Under the pieces are notes generated by a model that was not told the origin of the DNA, did not search any database, and was given only the letters and a program-made list of their open reading frames with translations. This document shows, piece by piece, positions 54,395-64,000 of a DNA stretch of 64,000 nucleotides. The position numbers were made by a program, and so were the translations under genes. The stretch is taken from positions 1,709,204 through 1,773,203 of the forward strand of contig OX235273.1 in the NCBI GenBank assembly GCA_944472155.2. The letters are read 5' to 3'. Source of the stretch: Trichobilharzia szidati. Taxonomy: Eukaryota; Platyhelminthes; Trematoda; Strigeidida; Schistosomatidae. Numbering within the stretch: the stretch's first letter is position 1; the number at the start of each line of letters is the position of its first letter.

Positions 54395-55510
54395 CTGAAC
54401 ACTGATCACCCCTCTCCATGAATGCTTCACAGTGCTACACAGAGTCCATCAGTATTGTACGAAAAGACTTCGAATACGCCATCTGTACATATGGCTGAAT
54501 CTTTGGCTATTCAGGATCTGAAACTGACTGGACTTTCACATTCAAAAGCAATATATACATTCGCTCGCCTAACCATGGTCAGAGTAACGTTCTTGCAATA
54601 ATTCCTCGTCGGCCGGTGTTTGATCACAAGCCGAAGAACTACTTTCTCATCATCCTCATTCTACTGACACTTTTCAAGTATTGGTTTGTAGCGATTTCAT
54701 TGACTGGTTTAAGGATTCTATCATGAGGTGATGTCGGTTAGAGAACCATTGCAAAACCTACAAGGGTTACCGGACAGCTGTTTCGTTAGCCTAGTATGCG
54801 ACTCTTCATCAGTGCGCACCCACCCCATAAGGTTGAAACCCAGGACGTTCTGGTTACAAGACGAGTTCATAGACCATTCAGCCCCAGGGACCCAATCCAT
54901 TGATCATTTCATGAATTCCAACTTCTCCCAGTTCGTGACATAGCACGACCACTAGCCACTGTCATCAATCACACCCAACCTGCTGTATCCCTCATGGTCA
55001 TGACTTCCCACTAGAACATCCAGTAACAACCTATCTGAATAGGGACAGTCGCTAGTGAGCGTCTCATTGATATTCAAGCAACAGCTGTCCATTACTCCCT
55101 GCAGCTTTTCCAATGGTTCTCTAACCGATGTCAGTTCATGGTGAAATCCTGTAACCCATCATTCTATTATTATTTATTCATAACATTTCATTTTCACACA
55201 GATTTTATAAAAACGGTTTAACGTCACTTTAAATACACACTTATACTAATTAGTCATTTTTTCACAGTTATTACGTCATCCCAACTTCTCTAACCCTTTT
55301 CTAATTTCCAATTAGTTATCCCAATCTAGATTACATCCCAAACTATGTAATATATTTTCTAGGAGAATTTTACCACTTTCTGATTGATTGGTCTTATGAA
55401 TTCCTTGTTAAATATAATTACGAATGTACAAAAGCAGCTAATGAAAACGAATCGTCTAAAAGGAAGAATTTTCTTCTTCGCTATTTACGTCTCTTTCTTA
55501 CGACCAAACA
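54395..55510 (+). mobile_element. PLE 3' end, split by an SM-alpha dimer
   Basis: The left part 54395-54674 has decayed coding (MNASQCYTESISIV matching MNASQCYTESLNIL-like residues at 40415, then FTFKSNIYIRSP). The right part 55164-55510 is a 3' UTR and tail matching 40680-41020 (ATTACGTCATCCCAACTTCT; AGAATTTTCTTCTTCGC). The SM-alpha dimer 54675-55163 lies between. Confidence 0.75.
54675..55163. mobile_element. SM-alpha-like inverted dimer, subtype A, inside a PLE tail
   Basis: A near-complete minus unit (54675-55070: terminal AAGTATTGGTTTGTAGCG, hammerhead-like block near 54770-54820, tRNA head complement at 54825-54900, body to 55070) is joined to a plus arm (55078-55160: CAACAGCTGTCCATTACTCC, then GGTTCTCTAACCGATGTCAG). 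Confidence 0.78.
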
Positions 55511-55539
55511 TATCAGAGTGTAAATTTACTTCAACAATG

Positions 55540-55735
55540 CAGTTAGGCAGTTACACAGCGGTTAGGACTCTTGCCAACCATGCACATGGTCCGGAGTTCA
55601 ATCCCCTGCCAACAAACACATCTGATATCAATGGTTGGCCTGCAAATTTGGGCCACCAATATCGCATGCTGAGAATTCCATACTTGTACCAAAAATACAG
55701 TGTGGAATCAAGCTATAATCGCAAAAAAATTGTTT
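55540..55735 (+). mobile_element. tRNA-derived SINE 2, variant body
   Basis: The plus strand carries A-box-like TTACACAGCGGTTAGGACTC, CCAACCATGCACATGGTCCG and the B box AGTTCAATCCCC. The body (GGCCACCAATATCGCATGCT, TGTGGAATCAAGC) is the same as 12807-13002 inverted. Confidence 0.75.
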
Positions 55736-55769
55736 CTCGAGTATAAAACTAATACTATCGAAAAAAATT

Positions 55770-56390
55770 ATAATTATTATTGTTTCCTCTAATTCCTAGA
55801 GGAACATAGGGCTTCAGCCGTGCGTCTTCATTGCCTTCAGTTCTCTGATAGAGTCTTCACCTGGCTCCAAGTCTGCCAACGCGTTTTCATCTCCTCTTCA
55901 CATGACCTCCTCCAAGTCACCCTCACCCTTGCAGTGACGACCAACTCGCCGCTCCCCTTTCGGGTTCCACTCGAGCAATGGCTTGTCTAGTGATGTCAAC
56001 TGATGGCTTCCTCAGAGTATGGCCAATGCACCTAATCCATTTCTTCCTGCCTATTTGTTTCACAATCGGTTCCTGGTGTGTTGGTTCGCTCCCAGAGATC
56101 CCTGTTGCTGATCTTTTCTAGCCGGCCATCTGATCTTGAGTGGTATTGAGCGAAGACAACTGTCAATGAATGTCTGTAGTTTGTTTGAGATGCTCTTTAT
56201 GACGTGCTAAGTCTCTGATAGTAATTGGCACTGACTTCACATTGGAGTTGAAAATCCGGATCTTATTTTTGATGCTGAATGCTGTTGACCGCCACACAGA
56301 CTTGAGAGTAGTGAAAGCTTGTCTTGCTTTTCCGATTCTTGCTTTGATATCCTCGTCAGTTCCGTCCGCCTGTAGTTAAAACGATGCTTG
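55770..56390 (-). mobile_element. SR2-like (RTE-clade) 3' part, minus strand
   Basis: The minus strand has TGGTACC-free SR2-like blocks: GTDEDIKARIGKARQAFTTL, KIRIFNSNVK, PERISNRDLWERTNQ-like, RRSCEEEMK and AENRTEGNEDARLKPYVPLG-type end, finishing at the complement of GTTCCTCTAGGAAT and (AAT)n near 55775. Closest to the copies at 25495 and 38435. Stops and frameshifts are present. Confidence 0.82.
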
Positions 56391-57080
56391 ACGCACTTTT
56401 CGATTACTACGTTACATTTACATAGTTACCTGAAACTCTTATTTTTGTGGAATATCTTGCCAAAAAGTTGCAAAACACTATTGCAATTGTTTTCCTTTGA
56501 AACACTGAATATTTGGATATATTATTGTTTATCGAACAAAATTAGTTAACCCAAATTCTTAGAATCAAGTAGCATATTCCTAGCTAGGTGGGATTAGAAA
56601 AAATTCCCTGTCTCTAAGGATCACATACCAAAAATTCCCACAGACAGTCCAAGGTCACAATAACCTTGATTCACTCAAACAAAATCCCAGTCGTATTACA
56701 ACACATTACCAATATCATCACACAATCACAAATAGAAGCATTAGCATTAGAGATGAAACAGAAATAAGGACAATTAATGGGGATTAAGTCAACAGGTGGT
56801 ATGCAAACATTAGAAGAATGCTGCTATACAGCCTGGGAAAAAAAAGAGTAAAATAACTACAGATTTAATTGAAACATTCAAATAAGTATTACTATTTATT
56901 ATTGTAATTAGATCGTTCTGAAGTGGAGGAATTTTTCAGATAATTATTACGTTACATATATGATCTTCATTATCGCCGAATGACTGAAAACGCCCACTCA
57001 TTTCTTGTTTGTCAATGATTTATTTTTATCAACAAAATCTGAATGACTTCATTGATGAAGACTGGTAGAGTTATTATTAT
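56391..57080. other. No gene seen
   Basis: AT-rich unassigned DNA. Confidence 0.4.
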
Positions 57081-57084
57081 TATT

Positions 57085-57315
57085 AATTCCTTCACGTTCC
57101 CAGTGGAACATAAGGCTTCAAGCTAGAGGCTTGAAGTTTCGGTAGCAGTGTTTATTTTTACATGATGGGATTGCTAGCCTCATGCCCGACCTTTCCTCTT
57201 AACCAGCTTTATTTCTGGCTAGGCGAGGTGAAGGACTGCGTCAGCAGAGGATTTAACTCCGGACCATGTGCATGGTCGGCGAGCGTCCTAGCCACTGTGC
57301 CACCGACGCACTGAT
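57085..57315 (-). mobile_element. tRNA-derived SINE 2
   Basis: A minus copy with head GTGCGTCGGTGGCACAGTGG, CCGACCATGCACATGGTCCG and a mutated B box, the body, and 3' end GAAGCCTTATGTTCCACTGG, then (AAT)n at 57072-57085. It is inverted relative to the next copy, about 125 bp away. Confidence 0.85.
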
Positions 57316-57439
57316 AGAGTTAAGGCATCGAATATTTTTTCTACTTAAGTGAAATCACTTCGTCAACTGTTCTTTAAATCTTCTCTGAATAGGATGAAAC
57401 GATAATACATTATTATTGGAATGGACAGCGAAATAGCGT

Positions 57440-57662
57440 ATGCATAACAGCTTGTTCGTAAGCGGTACAGCGGTAGAATGCTCGTCAACTACGCAGGTGG
57501 TCCCAAGTTCAATCCCCGGCCAACGTACTCCTTTACTTCGCCAAACCAGTGATGAGACTGATAAAGAGGAAAGGTTGGGCATGAGAGTAGCAACTCAATA
57601 TAGCCAAAAAAATAGGTCAACCCCCTATGCTCCACTGGGAACGTAAAGGAATTAAGAGATAG
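57440..57662 (+). mobile_element. tRNA-derived SINE 2
   Basis: A plus copy: A-box-like GGTACAGCGGTAGAATGCTC, B box AGTTCAATCCCC (57508-57519), body AAAGGTTGGGCATGAGAGTA, and 3' end CCTATGCTCCACTGGGAACG then TAAAGGAATTAA. Confidence 0.8.
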
Positions 57663-57864
57663 GTTGTTTACAGAATGCTGTCTGAGTTTTATCTCTAAAA
57701 TATTTATTACTCCAATGGTGTACACTTGAACTGCTGTACTGAAAGACGCTGATATTTGTACTGAAAAAAGTAGTTATGAACAAAGTCGATTTATTCCATT
57801 TTATCCATACTGGATATTTTATACGCTTGTTAACTATCAAAGCAATAAACACCTCTGTTATTAT

Positions 57865-58605
57865 ACAAACTCAAAGACTTAAAGGCAAAAACTAACAAGT
57901 TAGCATAAGAAGCATCAAAGATAGGACTTCAAGTAAACGCAAAGAAAACAGTAGTGATGAAAACAGTGAACCAACAACACCAGTCACTGTCAGCAAGAGA
58001 AATTTGTAAGAGGTCATTTCCTTTTAATGTTTGGGAAGCATAGTTTAAACTATGGACAACAGTACAGATGAGGACGTCAAAGCCAGGCAAGATCAACAAA
58101 ACAAGACAGACCTTCATCAATCTTAATCAGTTTGGAAATCTTCTGAACTCAACATGAGTAATAAAACTCGGATTTTCAACAACAAAGTAATGACACTTCC
58201 TCTGTATGGGTCAGAAACAACTCACACCTCACCGAAAGCATTTCCAACATACTGCAGACTTTCGTCAACCGATCTCTTTGCTCCTTACTGAAGATCGAAA
58301 AGTCCGAAAAAGTTAACAACAAAGAAGTCTGGTAACGAACCGATCAAGAAACTATTGCTCAGCAGATATTTCAAGAAAATGGAGATGGATCACACACGTG
58401 GTGGGGAGACCTTTGGGTAACATCGCGTGCCAATTCTTCAAGTTGAACCCGAATGGGGAGCAATGACTTGGATGTCTGAAAGTGGCATGGAAAAGATGGT
58501 GTTTGGAGGAAATTAGAGCCCATGGGTTGTTGTGAGGGACTGCAGAGAACCGGGCAAGGTTGAAACCCTATGTTCTCATCCGAACAATAAGGAATAACAA
58601 TCAAT
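57865..58605 (+). mobile_element. SR2-like (RTE-clade) 3' part
   Basis: Degraded frames: GLQVNAKKT-like, CLGSIV, DNSTDEDVKARQ, SVWKSSELNMSNKTRIFNN, AFPTYCRL, QIFQENGDGSH-type and CGREFW-type blocks. It ends CCTATGTTCTCATCCGAACA, ATAAGGAATAACAATC at 58600. This is the most decayed of the long copies. Confidence 0.72.
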
Positions 58606-60137
58606 ATAATAAACAAAAACCTCCAATTTATTTTCAAGTGTTGGTTTATGGAGATATGGTCGATTTGGTGGTGGGTTACGTCAAAATTCATTGCCAACCA
58701 GGAATCAGTGAACATCTACTTCATACCTGTTTCACATCCTTCGGAAGAAAGCACCCATAGCAGCATCAAAGGACAAGTTCAAGACATTCTTTTTATCAGA
58801 AGGGCACTTCACTATTCAGACAATGAGTCAAAATCTGATGTCCTATTGTAACAACAGAAGACAAGGGCCAGGCAACAGAACGTTTATTACGAAAAATCAA
58901 CACGTATTTATAGATTTTTATGTACATTATTGTAGGTTAATGTTAGTAGAAAATACAGTCTGTTGATTGGTTGTTTCTCACACAAGGTTGACCTTGCATC
59001 TCTTGTGGCTGTGTCAGTTCATCAATATGTTAACTGTATCCGCCTGTCCATCTTGACCTTTGACCTCAAATACTGTCAACCAATTTGGCTAGGAAACAGC
59101 TCTCACCACACTATGATACCCAAGTCCTATAATTATATAGCGCCCTCGCTTATCATTACCATAGGCAAGCATTTGTCCTCACAAGAGACTTTGAATAAAA
59201 AATAGCAATTCTTTCAATGAAGACTGATTCACACGATATTACCACTGAAAACAAAAAACGACACAATTCGGCCAAACTTCAAGACTTTTGCGCCTACTCA
59301 AGATCGTCTCATTGAATGTGATTTTTATTTTTGAATCATATACAAACGTAAACTTGTTAGCAAAGTGTTTTTTTCAAAATAATAGCGTGATAGTTCCCCG
59401 CATTTTCATCAGAATACTTCCGGAAGTCAAATCTTCAAAATTTATACAATCATAAGTTCTCACCAAAACAAAAATAATATTTCATACTTTGAGTCAATTT
59501 CATTCAAACAGTTTTGTTTATTCACTTGTGAATATTTACGTAAATATTTTTCAAGTGTGAACAAACGCTTTTAAATGATTAAAGACGCCTTCTATAAACT
59601 TCAAAAGACTGATTAGAGAACAAAAAAATGCGCTTTTAAAAAAAATCTTCATCAGGCTGTACAGATATATATATCAATAACATTTAAGAAAAATAATTGA
59701 TATTGACAATAAGATGAGCAGTTGCTCTGCGAAGTTTATTTTTCGTACTCTACAACACACATCAGTATAGCTAAATGGAGGTTTAGTGAAGATTATCAAC
59801 AGTCAGAATTGGCTAAAAGGCAGCATTGAAGAACCATTTTTCTGTCGTCTATTGTGTACTGAACAAACTGCTGAGAAATCAGTAGGTACTGTATACTCCA
59901 AACAATAGAGGCGGTCAAGTTACTCACACAACTTTTTCCTTCATTTATATCCATGTGTGGAATTGATTAGATATTTGAATAAAAATCAGTATAAGATAAT
60001 GTACATTCAGAATTAATAATATGAGTGTTATTGATCAAATACAATCAGATGGGAAATAAGATGAGTGTTTTTATAGTCAAAATGAGTAACTTGTTAGAAT
60101 GTTGTGGTGTGCTTCAATCGAAATAGAATTTTGAGAT
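58606..60137. other. No gene seen
   Basis: AT-rich with short frames on both strands. None has a recognised domain or good splice context. Confidence 0.4.
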
Positions 60138-60665
60138 TGCATGGAGGATTTCATCATGAGCTGACATCGGTTAGAGAACCACTGGAAAACCTGAGAGTAC
60201 TGGACTGGTGTTTCGTCTTATTTTGGGACTCTTCATCAGTACGCACCCACCGGTATTCGAACCCAGGACCTTCTGGTTACAAGGCGACCTTGTAGACCAT
60301 TCAGCCACTGGGACCCGATCCAATGGTCCTTGAATTCTAACTTCTGCCAATTCACGACATAGCGCGACCATTTCGCAATGTCTTCTTCGATGAGTTACTG
60401 CCTCATTTTCAACCTGCTGTACCCTACTGGTCACGGCTTCCCACTAGAACCCCAGGTTAACTGCCTGAATGGTCTAAGAGCTCGCCTTGTAACCAGAAGG
60501 TCCTGGGTTCGAATCCGGGTGGGTGCGTACTGATGAAGAGTCTTAAACTAAGACGAAACAGCTGTCCAGTACTCCCAGGTTTCCCATTGGTTCTCTAACC
60601 AATGTCAGCTCATGATGAAATCCTCCATGCATTCAAACAAAATCCCTACAAAACCAATACTTAAA
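60138..60665. mobile_element. SM-alpha-like inverted dimer with 167-bp arms, subtype A
   Basis: The arms 60138-60304 and 60465-60631 have the same length (167 bp) and high complementarity. The 160-bp centre is one unit's body. The plus arm carries a tRNA-like head (B box GGTTCGAATCC) and a hammerhead-like fold 60527-60572 with stem II GTCTT/AAGAC. Tail AAATCCCTACAAAACCAATA follows to 60665. Confidence 0.88.
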
Positions 60666-60689
60666 AATTTTGAGATTATTTATTATCCT

Positions 60690-61260
60690 CTTCTGATTTG
60701 ACTAGCGGTAATAATATCTTCCATATTTCTGGTATTTGCATTGAGTCATTTCTGTTGCATGTGTTGGGTGTAGACTCAATGAACCAGGATTCGGTAATCA
60801 ATCTTTTCCTCCACCTACATAGATAACTTCTTAGAATTTTAAACCTCTCCCACCCTATTGTGTGGTCGTGTGTTAATGCATGCTGTGCGATTACTGAGCT
60901 TTTTTATAAATTACTTATCTTCTGCGGGTCAACCATTCTTGCCTTAGCTAAATTCTTATGTTCCGACAATCTGATTACTCCCGATCTACTAGTTTGACCA
61001 ATGTACTCACATTCACTGCAGGGTATTTTGTAAATTATATTATTTTGTCTAATTGGGTCCACCGGGTCTTTTAGCCTACACAGCTTGTCTCTGAGTGATT
61101 TTGTAGGTTTGAATGCCACCCTAATTCCTGTTTTATTCAGAATCCTACGTAGGGTCTCAGATGTTCCCTCCTTATATGATATATCAGTAGATGCCTTATA
61201 TTCTCTCTTATTTATGTTATCATTACTAGTTTCACAATTATTTTTATTTTGCTTTTGACC
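60690..61260 (-). pseudogene. PLE GIY-YIG part, another family
   Basis: The minus strand from 61255 reads ETSNDNINKREYKASTDISY, KEGTSETLRRILNKTGIRVA, FKPTKSLRDKLCRLKDPVDP, then NNIIYKIPCSECEYIGQTSR SGVIRLSEHKN (endonuclease with a Cys pair before YIGQT). After a frameshift at about 60910 it continues SSVIAQHALTHDHTIGWERF, KILRSYLCRWRKRLITESWF and IESTPNTCNRNDSMQIPEIW, with a stop near 60690. The family differs from the CTCG..YIGRT type in the rest of the window. RT is absent here. Confidence 0.85.
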
Positions 61261-61799
61261 TTTTCTGATCTTCCTAATGAATTTTATACGATAGTTAGTT
61301 ACTTAACACCAACGCTTCTTCTTCTCCTGTCTGTTTTATTTCATCATTTAGGTCTTTTCTTGTGCTACTTAGTGCTACTGCTCGAAACATCACTCGTTAA
61401 TATTACTGTACGACACTGTGTGATTTATCAAAAATAAAATCTTACCCATAATGGAGTTATACTCTACCGCAGTGACCAAGTTGTATACTTATATCAACAG
61501 AGGCCATCGCAATTCACTTAAAACAACCAAGTCTGTGTGCGCAAAAGAAACAGATCCAGCCATAGTCGCAATTTGGATCTGATGTAGAATCTATAAGTAC
61601 CATATCATCAACTTAATTTACCTGATATCCAATTTAGTGTTATATTTTTGCATATTTTCAGGCCTTAATCTTAACGTGAACTTTGTCATTGGTAATTATT
61701 CTTCAACTGTTATGGATTATATAACAGTAGCACCTAATAAAGAGGAAGTTATCGAAGAGAGTAAACGCTGTCATTTTAAATCGATAGGAAAGTCTGCCT
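61261..61799. other. Probable PLE flank, otherwise unassigned
   Basis: A frame at 61249-61437 is antisense or noise. No RT blocks of the adjacent PLE were recognised here. Confidence 0.35.
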
Positions 61800-62250
61800 A
61801 ACAGTTAGAGTTATACCAATCAACCAAATCCCTACAAACCAATACTTGAATATCAATGAGATGCTCACTGGCGACTGGCCCTATTCAGGTAGGTAGTTAC
61901 CTGGAGTTCCAGTGGGAAGTCGTGACCAGTAGGATGCAGCGGGTCGGGTGTGAGGACAAATACTCGCCGAAGACATTGGCTAGCGGTCGCGCTATGTCGT
62001 GAATTGGCAGAAGTTAGAATTCATGGACTGGCCATTGGATTGGGTCCCAGTGGCTTAATGGTATACGAGCTCGCCTTGTAACCAAAAGGTCCTGGGTTCG
62101 AACCCCGGTGGGTGAGTACTGATGAAGAGTCTCAAACTAGGACGAAACAGCTGTCCAGTACCCGTTTTCCAATGGTTCTCTAACCAATGTCAGCTCATGA
62201 TGAAAACCTGTAACCAATCAACCAAATCCCTACAAATCAATACTTGAACA
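61800..62250 (+). mobile_element. SM-alpha-like SINE, full plus unit with tandem trace
   Basis: It starts with the tail of a preceding unit (CCAAATCCCTACAAACCAAT, 61824-61843) and then holds one complete unit: body 61855-62030, A box CCCAGTGGCTTAATGGTATA (62046-62065), B box GGTTCGAACCCC (62095-62106), hammerhead-like fold 62116-62161, and tail AAATCCCTACAAATCAATAC to 62247. The head-to-tail trace fits the satellite-like tandem origin known for SM-alpha. Confidence 0.85.
62116..62161 (+). ncRNA. Hammerhead-like fold with altered core
   Basis: Stem I GTACTG (62116-62121) with CAGTAC (62156-62161). Core ATGAAGA (62122-62128; canonical CTGATGA, so position 3 is A). Stem II GTCT/GGAC (62129-62132, 62140-62143). 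GAAA 62144-62147, stem III CAG/CTG with no loop, then T and cleavage nucleotide C62155. The C3 change should block cleavage. A second register (CTGATGA at 62119-62125) leaves a poor stem I and a 3-nt bulge. Confidence 0.6.
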
Positions 62251-62589
62251 TTTTATAGGAGTTATAAAAATATTCTCAATAATAAGTTAGATTTGAATTG
62301 TCAGCTTTTGATCGTCTTAGAGATGCAAGAAAGCCTTCATCACTCTCTGATATCAGATCCGAATGATAAACTGTGTTCCTGTCGGCAATTCAATGTAGAC
62401 ATAAGTGTTTCAGTATCTTGAGCTTTCTAAATAGTGAAACTTAAGTATGTGATATTTGGCTTGTGGTAAACCTATCAGTTTGATTATTCACTGACGGGTT
62501 TCATCAGAATTAGCAGCTATAAATGTTGATTTTGGGAGGATTTCAAAGCCTATAAGCGTTCAACAAAGAATAACACAGTGAGTTTAGAA
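62251..62589. other. No gene seen
   Basis: Unassigned sequence between an SM-alpha copy and a PLE. Confidence 0.4.
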
Positions 62590-62599
62590 GGTCTAAGTT

Positions 62600-63655
62600 G
62601 AACTTTCTGCCTATTTGTCATAGGGGTAGTAGAATTTTTCAGATATCTGACTGGACAGGTGTTGAATCATTCCTATTACATGTATTTGCAGTTGATTCGA
62701 TAAACAAAGCTTCTGTTATCAATCTCTCCCTATACCCTGTGACATCAGATTTAAAAACTGTCATCCCATCCCATCCATTCTATTGTATGGTGGTGTGTAA
62801 CTACATGTAGCGCTATAGCTGAACTGTTCTCTAGATTTCATATCTTATTCGGGTCAACCAATCTAGATTTTGCTATGTTTTTATGTTCAGCTAGTCTGAC
62901 TGCCCCTGTTCTACTAGTTTGACCTATGTATTTGACCTGACAATCATTCCAACAGGGTATTAGAAAAACTAAATTGTTTTGTTTTAAAGGTTCCACAGGA
63001 TCCTTTAACCAACAAAGCTTGTTTCTAATTGAGTTTGTGGCTTTTAATGCCAGCCACTTTTATTTCTGCCTTGTTAAGAATTCTGCGTAAAGTTTCCGAG
63101 GTTCCTTCCTTGCATGGAATTACTGCTGTTGATTTAGATTCCTTATTGTTGGTGTTGTCTTGCACATATTTGACATGCATGTCGTCATTAATATTATTAT
63201 TATTACTATCACTACTATCATTATTCATTTTATTTTTATTTTTACATTTCCTTACATATTTCCTGACTAATTTATCAGGGTAATTATTAAGTTTCAAGGC
63301 TTCTTTTATGTGTATCAGTTCCTGTTTTAGATTTCCTTTGGTACTACTTAGTTTTTGTGCTCTGTCATTTAAACATTTCACCAATCCTATTTTTACTGAC
63401 ATAGGATGGGATGATCGGAAGTCCAAATATCTGTTTGAGTGTGTGGGTTTCCTGTAAACACCAGTGTTTAACTTCCCATCTTCTTTCCTTTTTACGTTAC
63501 AATCTAACATTGGGAGCTCCCCTTCCTGATTTTCCAATTCATAAATGAATTGAATTGCTTCAACCTTCGAGTTGATGTGTTCGAAAAACCTATCTATATC
63601 CTGTGTTTTAAGTACAGTGAATGTGTCATCTACATACATATCTAAAGGAAGTGGT
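62600..63655 (-). pseudogene. PLE RT / GIY-YIG part, same family as 60690-61260
   Basis: The minus frame 63639-63025 starts at the RT catalytic motif (MYVDDTFTVLKTQDIDRFFE), then FIYELENQEGELPMLDCNVK, GVYRKPTHSNRYLDFRSSHP, KLNNYPDKLVRKYVRKCKNK, an Asn/Asp-rich low-complexity linker, and CKEGTSETLRRILNKAEIKV. One frameshift at about 63058 leads into ATNSIRNKLCWLKDPVEPLK, then the endonuclease CQVKYIGQTSRTGAVRLAEH and KNIAKSRLVDPNK, and a decayed C-terminus to about 62600. The RT N-terminal two-thirds is missing. Confidence 0.88.
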
Positions 63656-63679
63656 CTGTTTCACGTACCTGACGTGGTG

Positions 63680-63787
63680 AGTACCGTCTTAACTACAGGT
63701 GACACGAATGAGGATTTCAGGGCTAAACAGCACGGAGAAACGTAAATAGGCGTTTGTTACTTTGAAATCAGTTCGGTTATCTACTGT
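63680..63787 (+). mobile_element. SR2-like fragment cut by the gap
   Basis: Reads STVLTTGDTNEDFRAKQHGE then GVCYFEISS, matching the IVSTTGGTDEDVKARIGKAR region of other copies. It runs into Ns. Confidence 0.65.
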
Positions 63788-64000
63788 NNNNNNNNNNNNN
63801 NNNNNNNNNNNNNNNNNNNNNNNNNNNNNNNNNNNNNNNNNNNNNNNNNNNNNNNNNNNNNNNNNNNNNNNNNNNNNNNNNNNNNNNNNNNNNNNNNNNN
63901 NNNNNNNNNNNNNNNNNNNNNNNNNNNNNNNNNNNNNNNNNNNNNNNNNNNNNNNNNNNNNNNNNNNNNNNNNNNNNNNNNNNNNNNNNNNNNNNNNNNN
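63788..64000. other. Assembly gap at window end
   Basis: Ns to the end of the window. Confidence 1.

Overview
The window looks like intergenic and intronic DNA from a flatworm, most likely a schistosome. It is AT-rich, has no bacterial-style gene packing, and is filled with three kinds of degraded retroelement: SR2-like (RTE clade) and SR1-like (CR1 clade) non-LTR retrotransposons, Penelope-like elements (PLEs) with a C-terminal GIY-YIG endonuclease, and tRNA-derived short elements. One short family combines pol III boxes with a hammerhead-like fold, as in the SM-alpha family of schistosomes. Family names are from recognition only, since no search was possible. The species cannot be named from the sequence.

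Only two pieces of likely host gene were found. 9732-9898 (+) is a spliced exon from the N-terminal (SLOG) region of a TRPM-type cation channel. 16619-16873 (-) is a probable first coding exon whose end resembles the TRPM segment just upstream of that region. They lie on opposite strands on either side of an assembly gap (15905-16401), so either the right-hand contig is placed in the wrong orientation or two genes are present.

Layout. 1-9.1 kb: PLE 3' ends, SM-alpha copies, a CR1-like and another non-LTR element, and a head-to-head SR2-like pair. 9.1-16 kb: TRPM exon, short elements, one SR2-like copy, a PLE remnant. 16.4-23.5 kb: probable TRPM first exon, a PLE with reverse transcriptase (RT) and GIY-YIG, and a PLE with a complete hammerhead fold. 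23.5-39.5 kb: mainly SR2-like copies, including the longest and two sharing 409 identical bases. 39.5-50.9 kb: a PLE-dense stretch with a PLE flanked by inverted repeats. 50.9-62.3 kb: short elements, SR2-like fragments and a split PLE. 60.7-63.7 kb: two PLEs of another family. The window ends in Ns.

No element looks autonomous: every RT or endonuclease frame is 5'-truncated, frameshifted or both. The most interesting signals are ribozyme-related. There is a near-perfect type I hammerhead in a PLE tail (22274-22339) and a decayed one in another PLE. The SM-alpha-like family repeatedly occurs as inverted dimers, two of them bounded by 12- and 14-bp target-site duplications, which suggests that the fold-back dimer itself moves. 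A second short family shares its 3' end with the SR2-like elements, which points to LINE-driven mobility.
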